A stretch of DNA of 64,000 nt from an uncultured Muribaculaceae bacterium (GTDB lineage: Bacteria > Bacteroidota > Bacteroidia > Bacteroidales > Muribaculaceae). Below, one piece after another: positions 58,790-64,000 of this stretch. Location of the stretch: positions 1 through 64,000 of the forward strand of contig CAJOFM010000007.1 in the NCBI GenBank assembly GCA_905233915.1, written 5' to 3'. The notes under the pieces are model-generated. The model was not told the origin of the DNA, ran no database searches, and worked only from the letters and a program-made list of their open reading frames with translations. Numbering within the stretch: position 1 is the stretch's first letter; each line of letters begins with the position of its first letter. The position numbers and the translations under genes were made by a program.

Positions 58790-59883
58790 TGAGCGCCACA
58801 ATTTCATTACGGGAAGTAGCACCGCTCTCTATACCTGGTGTAGAGAGCGGTAGTCCCATTGTCATTGCAGGCCCTTGCAGTGCCGAAACCGAAGAACAGA
58901 CGTTGGATACGGCTCGGGCGTTGAGTGCGACGGGTGTCAAGGTTTTTAGGGCAGGGCTCTGGAAACCGCGAACCAAACCGGGAAGTTTTGAGGGCGTTGG
59001 CGATAAAGGCTTGCCGTGGCTTCAGCGGGTGAAAAGCGAGACGGGAATGCTTGTGACTACCGAGGTGGCTACCGTCGAGCATGTCCGTGCGGCCCTTGAT
59101 GCGGGCGTCGATATCCTCTGGGTGGGTGCTCGCACCACAGCCAATCCATTTGCCATTCAAGACATCGCCGACCAATTGCAGGGGCATGACGAGGTCACTG
59201 TGCTGGTCAAGAATCCCGTTAATCCCGACTTGGAACTGTGGCTTGGTGCTTTGCAGCGCATCCTCAGTGCCGGTGTTACACGTTTGGCGGCAGTGCATCG
59301 CGGCTTTAGTTCAGCAGGTGCCCACATCTATCGTAACGACCCGCAGTGGCACATCCCCTTTGAGTTGCGCCGCCGTGCGCCACACATGACCATTTTGTGT
59401 GATCCCTCCCATATTGGCGGAAAGCGGGAATTTGTCGAGCCCTTGTCCCAATTGGCGCTCGATGCAGGCTTTGACGGCCTGATGATAGAATGTCATTGTG
59501 AACCGGATACAGCCTTGAGCGATAGCGCTCAACAAGTTACGCCAACAGCGTTCAAACACATTCTTGAACGGCTCGTCGTGCGCTCTGGCGCCCCTATTGA
59601 TGACGAGTTGAGCCTGTTGCGCCAGCAGATTGACGACTGTGACCACGAGTTGCTCGCTGTCCTGGCACGACGCATGAGCGTTTCGCGCGAAATCGGACTG
59701 TTCAAGAAAGCGCACAACTTGCGTGTGGTGCAACCTGCCCGCTATCAGGATGTAATGAAAGCCCGTATTGCCGAAGGTTCCACTTTGGGCCTGCCTGAAG
59801 ATTTCACCCAACAGATTATCCAGGCAATACATGAGGAAAGCGTCCGCCAGCAGTTAAACTTGCTTAACGATAATAACGAATAG
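58789..59883 (+). CDS. Bifunctional DAHP synthase / chorismate mutase
   Basis: The 364-aa protein starts at ATG 58789 (MSATISLREVAPLS). The N-terminal type I-beta DAHP synthase has VIAGPCSAETEEQTL, FRAGLWKPRTKPGSFEG, WVGARTTANPFAIQD, PVNPDLELWLGAL, HRGFSS and the ILCDPSHIGG metal site. The C-terminal 90 residues are an AroQ-class chorismate mutase (LSLLRQQIDDCDHELLAVLARRMSVSREIG). The fusion lets prephenate or chorismate-pathway products regulate entry into aromatic synthesis. A perfect 11-bp hairpin lies near the 5' end of its coding sequence. Confidence 0.93.
   Translation: MSATISLREVAPLSIPGVESGSPIVIAGPCSAETEEQTLDTARALSATGVKVFRAGLWKPRTKPGSFEGVGDKGLPWLQRVKSETGMLVTTEVATVEHVRAALDAGVDILWVGARTTANPFAIQDIADQLQGHDEVTVLVKNPVNPDLELWLGALQRILSAGVTRLAAVHRGFSSAGAHIYRNDPQWHIPFELRRRAPHMTILCDPSHIGGKREFVEPLSQLALDAGFDGLMIECHCEPDTALSDSAQQVTPTAFKHILERLVVRSGAPIDDELSLLRQQIDDCDHELLAVLARRMSVSREIGLFKKAHNLRVVQPARYQDVMKARIAEGSTLGLPEDFTQQIIQAIHEESVRQQLNLLNDNNE
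58821..58851 (+). repeat. 11-bp inverted repeat inside the DAHP synthase 5' coding region
   Basis: ACCGCTCTCTA (58821-58831) and TAGAGAGCGGT (58841-58851) with a 9-nt loop, starting about 30 nt after the ATG. It might slow or regulate early elongation, or be chance. Confidence 0.5.
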
Positions 59884-59915
59884 AGAACATTGAAATTCCA
59901 GGAAATCAGTACAGC

Positions 59916-60638
59916 ATGAAACGTGTAGTAATCATTGGTGCCTCGTCTGGAATGGGGATGGAAGTGGCAAAACTGTTTTTGGCTGAGGGCTGCATGCTTG
60001 GTGTGGCCGCTCGCCGTGAGGATCGTTTACAAGCGATAAAACAGCTTGCGCCCGATAGGGTAGTGACCGCAACCATCGACGTCACTGCCGATGATGCACC
60101 TCAGCGTTTACGTGCGCTCATCGATGAACTGGGAGGTATGGACCTGTTTTTCTATTCTTCGGGAATTGGCAAACAGAACCGTATGCTCACACCCGACATC
60201 GAACTCAATACTGTTAATACCAATGGGATGGGCTTTACCCGCATGATAGGCGAGGCTTACCGCTATTTTGCTGAATGCGGCGAGGGTCATATCGCTGCCA
60301 TTACCTCGATTGCTGGCACCAAAGGCCTAGGCCCGGCTCCATCCTATTCTGCCACAAAGGCGATGCAGAACGTCTATCTACAATCCCTGGAGCAGCAAGC
60401 TCATGCACGTGGTTTGAAAATCCGTTTTACCGATATCCGTCCGGGCTTTGTCGAGACCGACCTGCTGAAAGGCGATTTCCGTTACCCCATGATGCTCAAG
60501 CCCGAGAAGGTCGCACGCCAAATCGTGAGGGCAGTCATTAATAAGCGTCATGTAAAAGTGATTGACTGGCGGTATGCTATATTGACCGCCTTATGGAGAC
60601 GGCTGCCACGTTCCTTGTGGCGACACCTTAAGTTGTAA
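59916..60638 (+). CDS. Short-chain dehydrogenase/reductase
   Basis: The 240-aa Rossmann protein has VVIIGASSGMGMEVAKLF (cofactor loop), YSSGIGKQNRML, ITSIAGTKGL and the catalytic YSATK (Tyr-x3-Lys), then IRPGFVETDLL. The basic cluster AARREDRL after the second strand suggests NADPH preference. It is a classical SDR of unknown substrate, 32 bp after the aromatic biosynthesis gene; it ends abutting the convergent NlpC/P60 gene. Confidence 0.9.
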   Translation: MKRVVIIGASSGMGMEVAKLFLAEGCMLGVAARREDRLQAIKQLAPDRVVTATIDVTADDAPQRLRALIDELGGMDLFFYSSGIGKQNRMLTPDIELNTVNTNGMGFTRMIGEAYRYFAECGEGHIAAITSIAGTKGLGPAPSYSATKAMQNVYLQSLEQQAHARGLKIRFTDIRPGFVETDLLKGDFRYPMMLKPEKVARQIVRAVINKRHVKVIDWRYAILTALWRRLPRSLWRHLKL

Positions 60639-61271
60639 TTATTTGTTGATGACGCGTCCTGCGGCGTGGAAGTGGGTGGCGTAGTAGTTTTGCCGGAGGT
60701 CATCGACCGTGACGCCGCGGGAAGATGATGCGTGAACAAACTTGTTGTCTTTCAGGTAGATACCCACGTGAGAAACGCGGCCATCGCCATTGGTACAGAA
60801 GAACACCAAGTCTCCCTCGCGTAGGTCATCGAGGTCGATTACCTGGCAGTTTTCTTCCAGCATTTTTGCAGAGTTGCGGTGTACCCTGATATCATATACC
60901 TTAAGGAAAACTTCCATGACCATTCCTGAGCAGTCGGTGCCTTCACCGCAGGTGTGCTCGGCATAGGCGTAGGGGGTGCCTAACCAGCGCTTGAGTTCCT
61001 TATACAGTTTCTTGTTGTCGTGACGGTCCAACTTGATGTCGAGACGAGCCCACTCATCACTCACCAGACCATGGCCGCTTTGGGCTATGGGCTTTTTCTT
61101 TTCGGTGCTTTCAGTGGACTTTTCGGTGTTGTCGTTGCCTCCACGGTTGCGGCGCTCATGGTAGGGGCGGTAGGTGTGTGTGTTGTTGCTGGTGCTACGG
61201 CACGATACCACTGGCAGCGACAATAGGATCGCCGCTGCCAGATAGAGTATCTTTTTGCCGTATTTAGACAT
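60639..61271 (-). CDS. NlpC/P60 cell-wall peptidase
   Basis: The 210-aa lipoprotein (lipobox LLSLPVVSCRS) has a Ser/Asn/Arg-rich linker and then the NlpC/P60 domain: catalytic Cys in GTDCSGMVMEVF, LREGDLVFFCTNGDGRVSHVGIYL with the His, and FVHASSSRGV. It cleaves peptidoglycan stem peptides, probably D-Glu-mDAP bonds, in the periplasm. It belongs to the minus-strand run 60639-64000. Confidence 0.92.
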   Translation of the reverse strand: MSKYGKKILYLAAAILLSLPVVSCRSTSNNTHTYRPYHERRNRGGNDNTEKSTESTEKKKPIAQSGHGLVSDEWARLDIKLDRHDNKKLYKELKRWLGTPYAYAEHTCGEGTDCSGMVMEVFLKVYDIRVHRNSAKMLEENCQVIDLDDLREGDLVFFCTNGDGRVSHVGIYLKDNKFVHASSSRGVTVDDLRQNYYATHFHAAGRVINK

Positions 61272-61277
61272 AAGTCT

Positions 61278-61721
61278 TTAGTCCTTGTTCTCTTCGGCGG
61301 GCTCGTCGGCCTTGGCTTCCTCTTCTTCTTCCTTGGTAGTGAAGTCGGTGATACCGGCGCCAATAAGGATGTTGTACCACGAGATGATTTTCTTGATATC
61401 GCTATTGTGAACGCGCTCCTCATCCCAGTTTTCCAGGATGCTGCCCATGAACTCATGGAGCTGGTCGGGGGTGGCATAAGCTTTCTTGTCGATAGCCTTA
61501 TTGTCAAATATCTTGCCCACGTTTTCGAATACCTGTGACAGGGGCAGGTCATCGCTGGTGGTGAAAATGGAGATGTCACCCAGTGACATCACGCGCTCAC
61601 GTGAGTGAACAGGAAAGCGCTTTTTATCGGAGAGGCCCTCGACGAGCAACATGTTTTTTCCGTAAGAAATAAGTTTGTAAAGTCCGGGACGACCCGAAAT
61701 GGATAAAATTTTCTTCAGCAT
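61278..61721 (-). CDS. DUF5606 family protein
   Basis: The start is ATG 61721 (MLKKILSISGRPGLYKLISYGKNM), which fits the conserved beginning of the family; a longer reading extends into the coaE region. The 147-aa cytosolic protein has RVMSLGDISIFTT, PLSQVFENVGKIFDNKA and an acidic tail. DUF5606 proteins sit beside coaE in Bacteroidota; function unknown. It begins 41 bp after the coaE stop codon. Confidence 0.85.
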   Translation of the reverse strand: MLKKILSISGRPGLYKLISYGKNMLLVEGLSDKKRFPVHSRERVMSLGDISIFTTSDDLPLSQVFENVGKIFDNKAIDKKAYATPDQLHEFMGSILENWDEERVHNSDIKKIISWYNILIGAGITDFTTKEEEEEAKADEPAEENKD

Positions 61722-61761
61722 ACTTAATAATAATGAATAATGTAGATTATAATTTTTGTTT

Positions 61762-62349
61762 TTATTGTTTCTCTCCAAGCAGCCGCAAGACCTGAGGAAG
61801 CACTGCGCTGTCATCATCGTTGATGATAACTTGCTCTCCAGGAGCAACTGTTTCCTCTAGGCTTTGTGCTGCAATGCGTTCAGCCACTTGACCTTCTGTG
61901 AGTCCGCTGCGGGCCATGACCCGCGGAATGCGCACGCTAACGGGGGCGGTCACATGCCACACCTCATCCACAAGTCGGTCCAGCCCAGCGGTGCGCAGCA
62001 GTGCGGTCTCGACGAATGCCACTTCATGACCAGTTCCAGCTTGGGCTTGTGCCCATTGCTGCATGTCGCTCGCTGTCGCGGGATGGACGATGCCGTTAAG
62101 CCGTGCCAGTGCAGAGTCGTCACTGAATGCCACTGCGCTCAAGTGCTGGCGGTTCAATGTGCCGTCATCGAGGTAGGTCTCTTTGCCAAAGGCGTCAACG
62201 AGTTGTTGTTTTACCGTGTCATTCTCAAGCATCAGGGCTTTAGCACGGCTGTCGCAGTCATAGACGTCGTAACCCATGACCTGGACCAAACGCGCGACAA
62301 CACTCTTGCCGCTGCCGATACCTCCTGTGATAGCGATAAGCTTCATCAC
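61762..62349 (-). CDS. coaE: Dephospho-CoA kinase
   Basis: The 195-aa P-loop kinase catalyses the last step of coenzyme A synthesis. It has ITGGIGSGKSVVARLV (Walker A), YDCDSRAKALM, VHPATASDMQQW, VAFVETALLRTAGLD (the substrate-contact segment usually reads LFE) and ARSGLTEGQVAERIAAQ with VIINDDD near the C-terminus. It lies between the YbbR-like gene (15 bp) and the DUF5606 gene. Confidence 0.95.
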   Translation of the reverse strand: MMKLIAITGGIGSGKSVVARLVQVMGYDVYDCDSRAKALMLENDTVKQQLVDAFGKETYLDDGTLNRQHLSAVAFSDDSALARLNGIVHPATASDMQQWAQAQAGTGHEVAFVETALLRTAGLDRLVDEVWHVTAPVSVRIPRVMARSGLTEGQVAERIAAQSLEETVAPGEQVIINDDDSAVLPQVLRLLGEKQ

Positions 62350-62363
62350 TGCGTCAAATCTGC

Positions 62364-63326
62364 TTAATGCTTCTCGATGATATACTCGACACTGTCGGGT
62401 GTGAACTTGACGTCCTGATAGGCTGCAGGCACCTCGCCAATCATCACTTTGACCTTATTGTTGGGTGATGAGAAGTCTACCGAGTTGTAATCGACAACTA
62501 CGGTGATGCCTGAATCGTCCTTGATGCGGCTCACGGGTGAGCGGTAAGTCACCTCCACATCACCAGGGAAGAGCAGCATCTTGACGCCGGGAGGTGCATT
62601 ACGCACGACAATCTTGACCGAGCGGGTCTGCTGCTTCAGCTTCTCAATGGGGACTACGATATCGATGGCGCGAGGCTCAACAACGGCTCCATTGATTGGC
62701 GCAATGGAAATTTTGCGGCGCAAAGTGTCGGTCAGCTCTTTCTCCTCAACGTGGTAGGTATAAACCTCGTTGATCTCGTTCAGCGTCTTGGCGTCACTGA
62801 ACACGAGCACCGAGTCTTGACTTTGGATGAGTACGCCAAACTGGGTGTAGTCCTCGCGGGGTTCCACAATGATATCGGCCTTGATGGGAACCTTCTTGCC
62901 CGGCAGGTCGGTGTACTTGACGTTGATGGCCTCGGGTAGGACATTCACAATGGTGGCGCGCTTGTTCAACACATTGGCAATAGCCCTTTTCAAGTGACTT
63001 TGGTCAATCTTGAACATGCTGTTGCCATCGCTGTAGTCCGAGAAACGCAGGGTGAGTTTTGGTGATTTGTCAAACAGGTAAGATAAAAACCTGTAGCCGC
63101 GGTCACGCACTGTCACAGTGAGCGTGTCGGGGACTTTAGAGAGTAAGTGAACATTGCTGGGCAGACTCATTTCAACGGGCACCTCAATGTCGAGCTGGAC
63201 GTCCCTGTTGAAGGTCAAGAAACTCCAGAATACGGCAGAAATGACCACAAAGCCAACGTAGAGGAATATCGACCTCGTGCGTGGCGATTCGTTCATGTGG
63301 TCCCGTAATCTGTTCCAGAGTTTCAT
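62364..63326 (-). CDS. YbbR-like (CdaR-type) domain protein
   Basis: The 320-aa protein has one N-terminal transmembrane helix (SIFLYVGFVVISAVFWSFLTFN) and YbbR-like beta repeats (DVQLDIEVPVEMSLPSNVHLLSKVP, VKIVVRNAPPGVKMLLFPGDVEV). In Firmicutes CdaR is a partner of the diadenylate cyclase CdaA; no cyclase gene is present here. It is part of the conserved nusB-yajC-ybbR-coaE set. Confidence 0.85.
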   Translation of the reverse strand: MKLWNRLRDHMNESPRTRSIFLYVGFVVISAVFWSFLTFNRDVQLDIEVPVEMSLPSNVHLLSKVPDTLTVTVRDRGYRFLSYLFDKSPKLTLRFSDYSDGNSMFKIDQSHLKRAIANVLNKRATIVNVLPEAINVKYTDLPGKKVPIKADIIVEPREDYTQFGVLIQSQDSVLVFSDAKTLNEINEVYTYHVEEKELTDTLRRKISIAPINGAVVEPRAIDIVVPIEKLKQQTRSVKIVVRNAPPGVKMLLFPGDVEVTYRSPVSRIKDDSGITVVVDYNSVDFSSPNNKVKVMIGEVPAAYQDVKFTPDSVEYIIEKH

Positions 63327-63352
63327 GTTGGCTGCTGATTGATGTAAATCAG

Positions 63353-63673
63353 TTAATTGTTCTTGGTCTGTACTTCAGAGGCATCGGGCATTGAGATGGC
63401 GCTCTTGTCAAACTTGATGCGCACACCGTCGGCCACCTCAAGGATGATGGTGTTGTCCTTAATCTCGCGAACGCGGCCATAAATGCCACCGATGGTAACC
63501 ACCTTATCACCGTTCTTGAGACTGTCGCGGAAGGCGTTAATCTTCTTTTGCTTCTTCTGCTGCGGGGCAATCATGAAAAAGTAGAAAATGGCGATGATCG
63601 CGATAATCATGATCATGCTGCTCCATCCTTGACCGGAAGCACTGCCAGCCTGCAATAAAATCGTGTTAAGCAT
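63353..63673 (-). CDS. yajC: Preprotein translocase subunit YajC
   Basis: The 106-aa protein has a transmembrane helix (WSSMIMIIAIIAIFYFFMIAP), the motif APQQKKQKKINAFRDSLKNGDKVVTIGGIYGRV, and ends in a short beta domain (IRFDKSAI-type). YajC associates with SecDF at the membrane. It is preceded 44 bp upstream by nusB. Confidence 0.95.
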   Translation of the reverse strand: MLNTILLQAGSASGQGWSSMIMIIAIIAIFYFFMIAPQQKKQKKINAFRDSLKNGDKVVTIGGIYGRVREIKDNTIILEVADGVRIKFDKSAISMPDASEVQTKNN

Positions 63674-63717
63674 AATGTTGTCTTTTTTTCAGTTGTTATT
63701 GTTTAGAAATTTTTTGT

Positions 63718-64000
63718 CTATCGTTTTAGAATCTTGCTCTCCTTGCGAAGCTGCTTGACGGCATTGTTGAGGATGCCGTTAACAAACTGTCCGCTGCCGG
63801 CGGTACTGAAATTCTTGGCCAACTCAATATACTCGTTGAGCGTTACCGCTGTGGGAATCTTTTCAAACGAGGTCAACTCGGCCAGGGCCGTGCACATGAT
63901 GATGCGGTCCATGAGCACGATGCGATCCTTGTCCCAGCGGCTGCCCTCGACCAGCTCGTCGATGAGCGCGTTGCTTTCGGGCATTTGAGTCACTGCGGCT
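63718..64000 (-). CDS. nusB: Transcription antitermination factor NusB (C-terminal part; runs off the window)
   Basis: The last 93 residues are present. Visible NusB C-terminal helices: DRIVLMDRIIMCTALAELTSFEKIPTAVTLNEYIELAKNFSTAG and FVNGILNNAVKQLRKE. The N-terminus lies beyond position 64000. NusB binds NusE (S10) and boxA RNA in rRNA antitermination. Confidence 0.9.
   Translation of the reverse strand, partial: AAVTQMPESNALIDELVEGSRWDKDRIVLMDRIIMCTALAELTSFEKIPTAVTLNEYIELAKNFSTAGSGQFVNGILNNAVKQLRKESKILKR

Overview
The window comes from a gut-type Bacteroidales chromosome at roughly 50% G+C. The evidence is the core gene content (gldH, PreA-type dihydropyrimidine dehydrogenase, a rho with a very long disordered insertion, BspA-type leucine-rich-repeat surface protein, a GtrA protein, and the nusB-yajC-YbbR-coaE-DUF5606 neighbourhood) and many promoters of the Bacteroidota type (TTTG, 19-20 nt, TAnnTTTG). 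I cannot name genus or species; a Muribaculaceae- or Prevotellaceae-like organism would fit.

Positions 1-18077 are accessory DNA lying against the 3' side of a tRNA-Ala(GGC) gene. From the left: (a) a minus-strand mobile-element fragment (helicase-like protein, GIY-YIG/NUMOD3 nuclease, two small element proteins); (b) a promoter and a structured ~300-nt leader RNA ending in an intrinsic terminator, followed by a tightly coupled plus-strand operon of a type III restriction-modification Mod/Res pair, a small charged protein, a DndD-like SMC ATPase, a HerA/FtsK-like ATPase, two proteins sharing a duplicated N-terminal domain (the first apparently frameshifted), a further unknown protein and a gene remnant; (c) a minus-strand group DUF3853-like / DUF5131 / Z1-domain ATPase, in which the DUF5131 and Z1 genes are each preceded by a copy of the same structured RNA: a conserved ~65-75 nt domain plus two hairpins with complementary apical loops; (d) an orphan unknown gene.

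From 18124 onward the DNA is core-like: tRNA-Ala, zapB-like/zapA/candidate 6S RNA/rny/ricT/gldH; GtrA; a fused CCA-adding enzyme/MGMT; rho-ruvX-def; preA; nth; pheS; pta-ackA; a 24-repeat BspA-like protein; DUF2520/maf; a tandem paralogue pair; a BtuFCD/FecBCD-type importer; a GH29 fucosidase; cvfB; an RsiV-like lipoprotein, rsmG and a RAYT transposase with four REP palindromes; an MBL hydrolase; an ECF sigma/anti-sigma operon flanked by two paralogous outer-membrane proteins; rlmH; nadC and DAHP synthase/chorismate mutase; and an envelope/housekeeping run ending in a partial nusB.

Three non-coding patterns stand out. First, the paired kissing-loop RNAs of the Z1/DUF5131 group. Second, the long terminated leader before the restriction operon. 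Third, tandem 7-bp arrays at gene 3' ends which, although of three different sequences, all place a stop codon in every reading frame of both strands.
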